Shown: positions 1 through 5,030 of the stretch, piece after piece
Numbering within the stretch: the first letter of the stretch is position 1
How the letters are laid out: the number at the start of each line of letters is the position of its first letter
Assembly (NCBI GenBank): GCA_934648845.1
Contig: CAKUFS010000058.1
Span: 1-5,030 of the forward strand
From: an uncultured Eggerthellaceae bacterium
Lineage (GTDB): Bacteria > Actinomycetota > Coriobacteriia > Coriobacteriales > Eggerthellaceae
Direction: 5' to 3'
Length of the DNA stretch: 5,030 nt
Notes under the pieces: generated by a model
The model's database searches: none
Seen by the model: the letters and a program-made list of their open reading frames with translations, nothing else
What the model was told of the DNA's origin: nothing
Program-made: the position numbers and the translations under genes

Positions 1-1082
1 ACAATGGGAAGTCCGGTAAGACCGCTACCCATGATCAGCTTAGCAACAGCGCCGGCACCACCCGTGGTGATAACGGCTTTGCCCAAAGAAATAATAGTGC
101 CGATAACCAGCACGATATCCCACGGAACCTGCGCTTTCATTTCGTCAAACGTCAGCAGTTCAACGCCCGGAAGCATCATAACGGCCATGGCGATAATGGT
201 AACGGTGGTGGCGTCCAGGCCGGGAATCCAGCTCGAAGCGATCCAGGCAATCAGGGTAACAACAAAAATGACGCCAGCCTTCTTGTCGAAGGTGCTCAGC
301 TCTTTAACGTCGGCTGCCTGACCACGGAGCTCGTCCATAAAGCTGTCTTCGATAGGCTCGGGCTTGAAGGCCAAGGTCAGGAAGAACCAAGCGATAGGTA
401 CCATAACAATAGCGATAGGCAGACCAATGGCCATCCACTGGAAGAAAGTGATGGTTTCGCCCGTCGCTGCTTCCATGGTGGACAGTGCCAAGATGTTGAA
501 GTTACCGCCAACGGGAGTGGACATACCGCCGATAACGGCAGCCACGGGAATACCAATCATCAAGCATTTGCCCAGGTTGGAGTGAGCAGGGTCGGCGTTT
601 GCGGCAGACAGGATGGTCAGTGCGAAGCCGAAGAAGATGATGGTAACGCAGAAGTCGGAAAGAACGGTAGACAGAATTGCGCACGCTGCCATGAACAGGA
701 AAACGAGTCGCTTCGAGCTGCCATGAACGCGCTCAACCAGCCAGCCCACCAGGCGAACGCCGTACTGGGTCTTCATGACCACAACGGGTAGGCAGAAAAT
801 GACAATCGCGAAGAAAACGGCGCCATTCGCGAAGCCCGCTGCGGCATCCGACAAGCTTGGCGCCACGCCAAGCAAAGCCATAAGAGCAAGGATGAGAATT
901 GCAGTTCCGCCCAAAGGAATGGGCGTGGTGATCCACATAACAGCCAGGGCAAGCAGCAAGCCGATTGCGGTGAGCGCCTGATGGCTGAAGGTTTCGGTGG
1001 CAGGCATCAAAAACGCTGCCGCCACAATGATAATAGACAAGATAAGGCCAATGACCTTTACTGTTTTGTTTGTGTTACTCAC
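1..1082 (-). CDS. SLC13/DASS-family anion permease, N-terminal 360 residues (3' end outside window)
   Basis: Inner-membrane secondary transporter of the SLC13/DASS (divalent anion:Na+ symporter) type. Members move dicarboxylates, citrate or sulfate with sodium; the substrate here cannot be told. The reading frame stays open from 1082 to the window edge and gives 360 full codons of a family usually about 450-500 residues long. Hydrophobic segments lie near residues 9-26, 37-50, 59-72, 87-103, 126-160, 172-188, 213-238, 268-286, 292-304 and 321-335. A 'TTPIPLGGTAIL' stretch (52-63) resembles the family's early helix, and 'STPVGGNFNI' (188-197) sits where the family has its glycine/proline/asparagine substrate loop. 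The start is GTG at 1082: GAGGGGGG lies 7 nt upstream, the start gives an ordinary N-terminus (MSNTNKTVK), and no ATG lies in frame just upstream. The family call is solid by sequence style; symporter ion and substrate are inference. Confidence 0.85.
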   Translation of the reverse strand, partial: MSNTNKTVKVIGLILSIIIVAAAFLMPATETFSHQALTAIGLLLALAVMWITTPIPLGGTAILILALMALLGVAPSLSDAAAGFANGAVFFAIVIFCLPVVVMKTQYGVRLVGWLVERVHGSSKRLVFLFMAACAILSTVLSDFCVTIIFFGFALTILSAANADPAHSNLGKCLMIGIPVAAVIGGMSTPVGGNFNILALSTMEAATGETITFFQWMAIGLPIAIVMVPIAWFFLTLAFKPEPIEDSFMDELRGQAADVKELSTFDKKAGVIFVVTLIAWIASSWIPGLDATTVTIIAMAVMMLPGVELLTFDEMKAQVPWDIVLVIGTIISLGKAVITTGGAGAVAKLIMGSGLTGLPI

Positions 1083-1089
1083 AGTAAAT

Positions 1090-1097
1090 CCCCCCTC
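1090..1097 (-). promoter_or_regulatory. Ribosome binding site that sets the GTG start of the permease
   Basis: On the minus strand GAGGGGGG lies 7 nt before the GTG at 1082. The match and spacing favour this GTG over any other start, and the permease frame has no ATG nearby upstream. Confidence 0.7.
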
Positions 1098-1108
1098 AGA
1101 AACGATGT

Positions 1109-1144
1109 TTACCTTGCATGACGGATCGAGTCCGTCTGGCTCAT
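1109..1144 (-). CDS. Possible 11-residue leader peptide upstream of the permease
   Basis: A short frame ATG...TAA encodes MSQTDSIRHAR. It is preceded by a near-ideal AGGAGG (1155-1160), although the 10-nt spacer is slightly long. It ends 26 nt before the permease GTG, on the same strand. Codons 4-9 contain a perfect 6-bp inverted repeat. The arrangement resembles uORF or leader-peptide control, but the peptide shows no run of one amino acid that would point to a classical attenuator, and nothing proves translation. It could equally be a chance ORF next to a purine-rich leader. Confidence 0.3.
   Translation of the reverse strand: MSQTDSIRHAR
1120..1136 (-). repeat. Perfect 6-bp inverted repeat inside the leader ORF
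   Basis: GACGGA and TCCGTC flank a 5-nt loop; the whole unit spans 17 nt. In the permease mRNA it would form a small hairpin between the leader ORF's ribosome binding site and the permease ribosome binding site. No U-run follows, so it is not an intrinsic terminator. It could be an operator or a translational element. Confidence 0.4.
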
Positions 1145-1677
1145 CCTGATTTCGCCTCCTTTTCCCGTTTTTCGTCTCTTGCTGCTTGGCGTATGTCTGC
1201 AGCTCTGCATCTTTTCCTTGATTGTTCGGTGCGTGAGCTTTTTCGGGTACGCCGCGCGCGTTGCGCTTGCAAGAGAAGACCCGCTTAGGATTTCGCCTGG
1301 TGGGTACCCTCCCAAATATCCACTGCGACCATCCTATGCTTGAATCATACCGAGCGCAGGATGGGAATTAATCCTCTGCAGGTGTTGAATTCGTCGCTGA
1401 AACCGCGTGCGAAGGGCAAAACCGCCTCAACATCAGATGATGAGACAGGTGGTGACGGGCGTTTTATCAGGTAAAATGCTCGGAGCGATTTGAACGGGGA
1501 AGAAGTTGGCGCATGCGGGCCGGCGGCGCTCGGCGCGAATTCATACGCGTCTGTTTCATTCGCGTTGAAGTGCCGCAAGCGCTATCAATATAAGTACGAA
1601 CACGCGCTACGAATAAGTGCGGACTACGAAAGCACGCGCGGAATGGATGCAAATGCGCGCGGAAAACGAGCGTAAAA
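1145..1677. other. Intergenic spacer without a convincing gene
   Basis: No ORF here has protein-like composition together with a credible start. Weak signals include a minus-strand TATGAT (plus positions 1344-1349), which could be a -10 for the permease but has no good -35. There is a 7-bp inverted repeat, CCATCCT/AGGATGG (1329-1335 and 1358-1364), around that site. TTTTA-5 nt-TAAAA (1462-1476) resembles the half-sites before the AlbA_2 gene. A plus-strand pair TTGAAG-18-TATAAG (1565-1594) could be a distal promoter for that gene. TACGAA occurs three times (1595, 1608, 1625), and CGCGCGGAA twice (1635-1643 and 1656-1664). Confidence 0.5.
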
Positions 1678-1713
1678 TCACGCGTAAAATTTTGCGCTTG
1701 TTTTTACGCGTGA
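1678..1713. promoter_or_regulatory. Operator-like 12-bp perfect inverted repeat upstream of the AlbA_2 regulator
   Basis: TCACGCGTAAAA (1678-1689) and TTTTACGCGTGA (1702-1713) are exact reverse complements separated by 12 nt, so the centres lie about two helical turns apart. Extra half-sites CGTAAAAT occur at 1671-1678, 1683-1690 and 1719-1726. The right arm overlaps the proposed -35 of the downstream gene. This geometry fits a dimeric DNA-binding regulator, and the winged-helix protein encoded just downstream is the natural candidate (inference). Confidence 0.6.
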
Positions 1714-1737
1714 AAAAACGTAAAATCGTTCTATTAT
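1710..1737 (+). promoter_or_regulatory. Candidate promoter of the AlbA_2 regulator
   Basis: GTGAAA (1710-1715, 4 of 6 to TTGACA) lies 16 bp from TATTAT (1732-1737, 5 of 6 to TATAAT). Transcription would begin near 1744, leaving a very short 5' UTR that just includes the ribosome binding site AGGAG at 1746-1750. A distal alternative is TTGAAG-18-TATAAG (1565-1594); with that one the inverted repeat would lie in the mRNA leader. Confidence 0.45.
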
Positions 1738-1755
1738 CGCTTGATAGGAGTAGCT

Positions 1756-3003
1756 ATGAGGGAATCAAAAGCCCTGGAGTTTAAAGAGGAAATCACCAAC
1801 TCGTTCCTAAAGACGGTTAGTGCGTACGCAAATTACAGAACGGGCCAGGTGGTGTTCGGCGTTGCGGATGATGGTCGTGTTGTCGGAATTAAAGATCTCA
1901 ACGAAACGTGCCTCGCCATAGAAAACAAGATCAATGATTCCATTGTCCCAGCTCCTAGCTACACTCTTGAGCCGAATGCCAAAAACGCCACTATTGTCCT
2001 TACGGTGGAAGAGGGTCCTCACAAGCCTTATTACTGCAAAGGCAAAGCATATAAAAGAAGCGATTCTTCAACAGTTGAAGTCGATCAACTTGAACTGGGA
2101 AGACTTGTGCTGCTTGGCAGGAATATGACATTCGACGAGATGAAGGCTCGCACCGATGGACTGACGTTTACCACTTTGGGCAAACGGCTTGAAAGCGCGA
2201 TGGGCGTGGACGCGGTAAACGACGACGTATTGAAATCCCTTGAACTTGAAAGTCCGAAAGGGGAATTCAATATTGCGGCCGAGCTTCTTGCGGATGTCAA
2301 TTCGTTTCCAGGGATCGATGTCGCTCGATTTGGCAAAACTATCAGCATTTTTAGGGAAAGAGCCACTTTCGAAAAAGAATCGGTTCTACTGCAATACGAT
2401 CATGTGCTCGACATCTACCGAAGAAATTATCAGTACGAAGAGGTTGCTGGCGCGCTGCGTACCACGCGCGACCTTATTCCCGAGGCTGCGTTTAGGGAAG
2501 CTATTGCCAATGCGTTAGTTCACCGGCAGTGGGATGTTTCTTCGCATGTGCGCGTGTCAATGTTCGATGATAAGATCGAAGTTGTTTCGCCTGGCGGCCT
2601 TCCGGTTGGGCTTTCCGAACGGGAATACCTCGAAGGCCAAGTCTCGGTTTTGCGCAATCCCATTTTGGGCAATGTGTTCTTCAGGCTGGGCATTATCGAG
2701 CGATTTGGAACAGGGGTATTACGCATCAAAGATTGTTACCGCGAAAGCGCCGTGCAGCCTTCGTTTGAGATTTTTGAAAACTCGATAAAAGTAACGTTGC
2801 CTCTGTGGCAAGATATTACTGCCTTGCAGGAAGATGAAGCAATTGTGCGTCGCATTATTGAGGGTCGTACGCTTCCCATCAGCGAAATCTCTGCAATGTC
2901 GGGTTTTGGCAAGTCGAAGACGCACGGCATTTTAAAGGGTTTAGTCGAGAAGGGGTATGCTGAAATCGTGGGGTTAGGTCGAGGTACGAAATACAAGGCT
3001 TGA
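1756..3003 (+). CDS. AlbA_2 (Schlafen-like) / GHKL ATP-binding / winged-helix putative transcriptional regulator
   Basis: A 415-residue protein of the COG2865 type. Residues 1-118 form the AlbA_2 domain: it opens with 'LEFKEEITNSFLKT', followed by 'GQVVFGVADDGRVVGI' (30-45) and the 'AYKRSDSS' turn (98-105). Residues 240-350 form a GHKL/HATPase_c_4-like module, with an N-box-like 'REAIANALVHRQW' (E248, N252), 'EVVSPGGLP' (275-283) and 'ERFGTGV' (315-321). Residues 355-415 look like a winged helix, with 'ISEISAMSGFGKSKTHGILKGL' split over two helices. Such proteins are annotated as predicted regulators; their ligand and targets are mostly unknown. The ATG at 1756 is chosen over the in-frame TTG at 1741 because AGGAG ends 5 nt before it. 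GC in sampled lines is near 48%, lower than in rpsA (about 57%), which fits an accessory gene. No clear terminator follows. Confidence 0.88.
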   Translation: MRESKALEFKEEITNSFLKTVSAYANYRTGQVVFGVADDGRVVGIKDLNETCLAIENKINDSIVPAPSYTLEPNAKNATIVLTVEEGPHKPYYCKGKAYKRSDSSTVEVDQLELGRLVLLGRNMTFDEMKARTDGLTFTTLGKRLESAMGVDAVNDDVLKSLELESPKGEFNIAAELLADVNSFPGIDVARFGKTISIFRERATFEKESVLLQYDHVLDIYRRNYQYEEVAGALRTTRDLIPEAAFREAIANALVHRQWDVSSHVRVSMFDDKIEVVSPGGLPVGLSEREYLEGQVSVLRNPILGNVFFRLGIIERFGTGVLRIKDCYRESAVQPSFEIFENSIKVTLPLWQDITALQEDEAIVRRIIEGRTLPISEISAMSGFGKSKTHGILKGLVEKGYAEIVGLGRGTKYKA

Positions 3004-3068
3004 GCCATGCGTTATGTTTGGGCTGATTAGCTCTGTACAATATTGCCTTTATGCAGCGCCAATCACTC

Positions 3069-3112
3069 ACGTGCGGGTGATAGCATTCCTTTCGCAGCAG
3101 CCACCCGCGTGT
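3069..3112 (+). repeat. Large hairpin downstream of the AlbA_2 gene
   Basis: Positions 3069-3079 pair with 3102-3112 over 11 continuous base pairs (two G-U), with a core GCGGGTG/CACCCGC and a 22-nt loop. It lies between the end of the regulator and the rpsA promoter. The sequence after it is not U-rich, so an intrinsic terminator is unlikely. It could slow 3' decay of the regulator mRNA or be part of a longer rpsA transcript: a weak TACAAT (-10-like) sits at 3036-3041. Confidence 0.4.
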
Positions 3113-3170
3113 CTTCACTAACTTTCCATCCGTGGGGAAGAAAAACGTGGGATAGGGCGGCGGCAAATCG

Positions 3171-3179
3171 TGCTATACT
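3171..3179 (+). promoter_or_regulatory. Extended -10 promoter of rpsA
   Basis: TGCTATACT contains a TGn extension followed by TATACT (5 of 6 to TATAAT). No good -35 is visible 16-18 bp upstream (GATAGG or similar), which is usual for extended -10 promoters. Transcription is expected to start near 3186, about 230 nt before the rpsA start codon. Confidence 0.6.
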
Positions 3180-3185
3180 AATTCG

Positions 3186-3415
3186 GCTTGCGTAGACAGA
3201 GGCGCAAGCGCATAGTTTTTGGCCCCCGAGACATGTTGTTGCTGCGCGCGACTTCTTACGGCTCAATGGCTTTTGGCGATATTTGCCCCCTGCGAAGGGC
3301 GGCAAGCGTTCAACGAAAGTCCGAAAGCCCGCAGATGCCCGCAAAGCAAAGCGAACATGGTACATGTAAGCAAACAATCATGACGACGGGTCCCTACTTT
3401 TTTGAAAGGGGTCCC
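3186..3415 (+). promoter_or_regulatory. Structured 5' leader of rpsA mRNA with three predicted hairpins
   Basis: Three inverted repeats stand out. First, GCTTGCG (3186-3192) pairs with CGCAAGC (3203-3209) around a 10-nt loop, right at the expected 5' end. Second, TTGCCCCC (3283-3290) pairs with GGG plus GGCAA (3297-3305, one bulged C) around the loop TGCGAA. Third, GGGTCCC (3388-3394) pairs with GGGTCCC (3409-3415), six G-C pairs around one U-U mismatch. The third hairpin would cover the G-rich part of the ribosome binding site and end at the base before the ATG. Autogenous control of rpsA translation by S1 is established in E. coli; that this leader does the same is inference. Confidence 0.5.
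3404..3411 (+). promoter_or_regulatory. Ribosome binding site that sets the rpsA start
   Basis: GAAAGGGG precedes the ATG at 3416, with AAAGG ending 6 nt before it. This selects 3416 over the in-frame ATG at 3380 (no good binding site) and the in-frame TTG at 3188 (which would add 76 residues of non-S1-like sequence). Confidence 0.7.
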
Positions 3416-4675
3416 ATGACCGAGATTAAGAACACGTCTGTCATTGACTTCGAAGACATCTCCGATGATCAGATGAACGCAATGATCGACGGCTCCCTGA
3501 CCAACTTCGACGAAGGCGATCTGGTGCAGGGCGAAATCGTCAAACTGGAGCATGATGAGGTTCTGGTTGACATCGGCTTCAAGAGCGAGGGTGTTATCCC
3601 TGTTCGCGAGCTGTCCATCCGCAAGGACATCGACCCGGCTGACGTAGTGAGCCTGGGCGACAAGATTGAGGCTTTGGTTCTTCAGAAGGAAGACAAGGAC
3701 GGTCGTCTGATTCTTTCCAAGCGCCGCGCTGAGTACGAGCGTGCTTGGAACAACATTGAAGAAAAGCACAAGAACGGCGAAACCGTTGTGGGCGAGGTTA
3801 TCGAAGTCGTCAAGGGCGGCTTGATTCTGGACATCGGCCTGCGTGGCTTCCTGCCTGCATCTTTGGTTGACTTGCGCCGCGTGAAGGACCTGGATATGTA
3901 CCTGGGTACCGAGCTCGAGGCTCGCGTCATCGAGATGGACCGCAACCGCAACAACGTGGTGCTTTCTCGCCGCGTGCTGCTGGAGGAAGGCCGTAAGAAC
4001 GAGCGCGCCGAAATCCTGGTGAAGCTCACCAAGGGTATGCGCCTGCACGGCACCGTTTCCTCTATCGTTGACTTTGGTGCCTTCGTTGACCTGGGCGGCA
4101 TCGACGGTCTGGTTCACATCTCCGAGCTTTCTTGGAACCACGTCAACCATCCTTCTGAGGTTGTCAAGGTTGGCCAGGAAGTCGAAGTCGAGGTTCTGGA
4201 CGTTGACCTGTCCCGCGAGCGCATCTCTTTGGGTCTGAAGCAGACCACCGAGGATCCGTGGGTGAAGCTCGTTGAGCAGTTCCCCGTTGGCTCCATCGCC
4301 GATGGCACGGTTACCAAGATCGTTCCGTTCGGTGCATTCATCGCCTTGGGCGCTGGCATCGAGGGTCTGGTGCACATCTCCGAGATGGCTGGCCGTCACA
4401 TCGAAACCCCTGCTCAGGTTTGCAAAGTGGGCGACACCGTTAAGGTCAAGATCATGGAGGTCAACCCCGAGCGTCGTCGTATCTCCCTGTCCATGAAGGC
4501 TGCTGCCGAGGAACTGGGCATCGAGATCGCCATCGATGAGACCGTTCAGGTTGAAGAGCGTCCGGCTCGCAAGCCGAAGCGCGACAAGAAGGAAGCTGAA
4601 GCCGAGGCTGCAGAGGCCGTGGAGGCTGCTGAAGAGGCTCCTGCTGCTGAAGCCGAGGAAGTTGCTGCTGAATAA
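3416..4675 (+). CDS. rpsA: 30S ribosomal protein S1
   Basis: RNA-binding protein of the small subunit that helps capture and unfold mRNA during initiation. The 419 residues carry four S1/OB-fold repeats at about 34-103, 120-186, 207-275 and 292-361. Repeats 3 and 4 show the classic 'GAFV/GAFI...GLVHISE' core, with F223 and H234 in repeat 3 and H320 in repeat 4. Repeats 1 and 2 are more divergent, as usual for the ribosome-docking part. Four repeats are normal for actinobacterial S1, against six in E. coli. A basic patch (382-392, RPARKPKRDKK) leads into an Ala/Glu-rich acidic tail (393-419), probably disordered. The first 33 residues are also acidic. Codon use is strongly biased to C-ending and G-ending codons, as in highly expressed genes. 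It has its own promoter, a long leader and a terminator, so it is probably monocistronic. Confidence 0.97.
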   Translation: MTEIKNTSVIDFEDISDDQMNAMIDGSLTNFDEGDLVQGEIVKLEHDEVLVDIGFKSEGVIPVRELSIRKDIDPADVVSLGDKIEALVLQKEDKDGRLILSKRRAEYERAWNNIEEKHKNGETVVGEVIEVVKGGLILDIGLRGFLPASLVDLRRVKDLDMYLGTELEARVIEMDRNRNNVVLSRRVLLEEGRKNERAEILVKLTKGMRLHGTVSSIVDFGAFVDLGGIDGLVHISELSWNHVNHPSEVVKVGQEVEVEVLDVDLSRERISLGLKQTTEDPWVKLVEQFPVGSIADGTVTKIVPFGAFIALGAGIEGLVHISEMAGRHIETPAQVCKVGDTVKVKIMEVNPERRRISLSMKAAAEELGIEIAIDETVQVEERPARKPKRDKKEAEAEAAEAVEAAEEAPAAEAEEVAAE

Positions 4676-4708
4676 GCGCTGCGCTCCTGCTGCTTTTGAG
4701 TTGCATTC

Positions 4709-4751
4709 AAAGGGGAATCGTTCGACAACGAACGGTTCCCTTTTTTGTTTT
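4709..4751 (+). terminator. Intrinsic terminator of rpsA
   Basis: GGGAA (4713-4717), a T-G wobble and CGTTCG (4719-4724) pair with CGAACG (4729-4734) and TTCCC (4736-4740) around the tetraloop ACAA. This is a 12-bp stem, extendable with the flanking A/T bases. It is followed by TTTTTTGTTTT (4741-4751). It begins 33 nt after the rpsA stop codon. Confidence 0.93.
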
Positions 4752-4861
4752 CGCCGATGTTAAAAAGTGACGGGGTCTTTTTCACCTTTTTCGACTGACG
4801 CGCCGGATGTTAAAAAGTCCCCGTCCCTTTTTCACGTTTTCCCGTCCCTTTTTCACGTTTT
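4752..4861. repeat. REP-like intergenic repeat cluster
   Basis: Unit A (4757-4786) and unit B (4808-4837) each begin with ATGTTAAAAAGT and end with CTTTTTCAC. Their cores are inverted: GACGGGG in A (4769-4775) against CCCCGTC in B (4819-4825). Because each unit is itself quasi-palindromic (AAAAAG...CTTTTT), the two can also pair with each other along nearly their whole length. CGCCG precedes both. A third partial unit follows B. AAAAAG-GGACGGGGA-CTTTTT-like sequences recur in intergenic regions of several bacteria and may belong to a REP/RAYT-type family (recollection, not checked). No transposase is in the window. Confidence 0.75.
4820..4861 (+). repeat. Exact tandem duplication of a 21-bp unit
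   Basis: Positions 4820-4840 and 4841-4861 are identical and directly adjacent: CCCGTCCC, then TTTTTCACG, then TTTT. The absence of any mismatch suggests a recent slippage event inside the REP-like cluster, or selection for copy number. Confidence 0.9.
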
Positions 4862-4905
4862 TGCAGGTTCGCATGTGCGTGCGCTGTGAGGTGCAGGGAA
4901 TGGGG

Positions 4906-4911
4906 TAAAAT
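4906..4911 (+). promoter_or_regulatory. Possible -10 element for the downstream kinase gene
   Basis: TAAAAT (5 of 6 to TATAAT) lies 52 nt before the kinase ATG. The -35 is poor: CTGTGA at 4884-4889, 16 bp upstream. Since a strong terminator separates this gene from rpsA, it should have its own promoter, and this is the best site visible. Confidence 0.3.
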
Positions 4912-4963
4912 TAAAGTTTGAAAAACATACGGAGCGACACAGATAAAAGGCAGTGCGAGCTTT

Positions 4964-5030
4964 ATGAAAAACATCCTGATTATCGGCGGCATGGGGGCGG
5001 GAAAATCCAGCGCCACGCGCGCGCTGGCAA
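4964..5030 (+). CDS. coaE: P-loop kinase, probably dephospho-CoA kinase, N-terminal 22 residues (3' end outside window)
   Basis: If CoaE, it phosphorylates the 3'-hydroxyl of the dephospho-CoA ribose with ATP, the last step of coenzyme A synthesis in the cytoplasm. The 22 visible residues begin MKNILIIGGMGAGKSS: a beta-strand and then a Walker A loop (residues 8-15, G-x4-G-K-S) very close to the N-terminus, as in CoaE. coaE next to rpsA is a known actinobacterial gene order, which is the main reason for the name. The usual CoaE loop reads GGIGSGKS; GGMGAGKS is a close variant. Another small nucleotide kinase cannot be excluded from so short a piece. ATG 4964 is the only standard start after the in-frame stop at 4919. 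AAAAGG (4945-4950) is a weak binding site with a long 13-nt spacer. Confidence 0.7.
   Translation, partial: MKNILIIGGMGAGKSSATRALA

Noticed and set aside
1109..1315. 68-codon minus-strand frame starting at TTG
   Set aside because: Composition is not protein-like; only its last 12 codons (the possible leader peptide) have a credible start signal.
1490..1675. 61-codon plus-strand frame with a TTG start
   Set aside because: No family resemblance, a weak binding site, and it runs into the operator region.
1741..1755. TTG start five codons upstream for the AlbA_2 gene
   Set aside because: It lies in front of the AGGAG that ideally serves ATG 1756, and it would need a binding site inside the promoter.
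3029..3047. tRNA-like fragment or second rpsA promoter around GTACAATATT
   Set aside because: No cloverleaf can be drawn, and TACAAT lacks a -35 at normal spacing; kept only as a remark.
3188..3415. In-frame N-terminal extension of rpsA from TTG 3188 (or ATG 3380)
   Set aside because: The added residues are not S1-like, the 5' part overlaps the promoter start point and leader hairpins, and the good ribosome binding site is the one before 3416.
3263..4399. 378-codon open frame on the minus strand opposite rpsA
   Set aside because: It lies antisense to a certain S1 gene. Its openness follows from rpsA's strong codon bias, and the product has no recognisable domain.
4752..4861. CRISPR array
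   Set aside because: Units differ in orientation and spacing, the exact repeat is directly adjacent without spacers, and no cas gene is present.
4810..5016. 68-codon minus-strand frame across the repeats and the start of the kinase gene
   Set aside because: Its C-terminal repeat (KREKGTG twice) is just the translated tandem repeat, and it overlaps the kinase start on the other strand.

Overview
The window looks like chromosomal DNA of a high-to-medium GC actinobacterium, most likely class Coriobacteriia (Eggerthellaceae-like). This is inferred from three things: a four-domain ribosomal protein S1 with an Ala/Glu-rich tail, an rpsA gene followed by a probable coaE (a gene order known in actinobacteria), and neighbours of types common in that class (an anion permease and an AlbA_2/HATPase regulator). 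The genus cannot be fixed by eye.

Layout. Positions 1-1082 (minus strand) hold the first three quarters of an SLC13/DASS-type anion permease. It starts at a GTG with a strong ribosome binding site, and a possible 11-residue leader peptide with its own binding site lies just upstream. Positions 1083-1755 hold no convincing full-length gene. Their right end carries a 12-bp perfect inverted repeat and CGTAAAAT direct repeats overlapping a likely promoter. Positions 1756-3003 (plus) encode a 415-residue AlbA_2 + GHKL-like ATP-binding + C-terminal winged-helix protein of the COG2865 type, a probable transcriptional regulator that may repress itself. Positions 3004-3415 form a long control region for rpsA: an extended -10 promoter and a leader of about 230 nt with three predicted hairpins, the last of which covers the ribosome binding site. 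Positions 3416-4675 encode ribosomal protein S1 (419 residues). A textbook intrinsic terminator follows at once, then a compact cluster of REP-like repeats (4752-4861) that includes an exact tandem 21-bp duplication. The first 22 codons of a P-loop kinase, probably dephospho-CoA kinase, close the window at 4964-5030.

The genes do not form one operon. The permease and the regulator are divergent and share a roughly 670-bp spacer. rpsA has its own promoter and terminator. coaE is separated from rpsA by the terminator and the repeats. No clearly new multi-gene system is visible. The items most worth following are the structured rpsA leader, the operator-like array before the AlbA_2 regulator, the REP-like cluster, and the short leader ORF before the permease.
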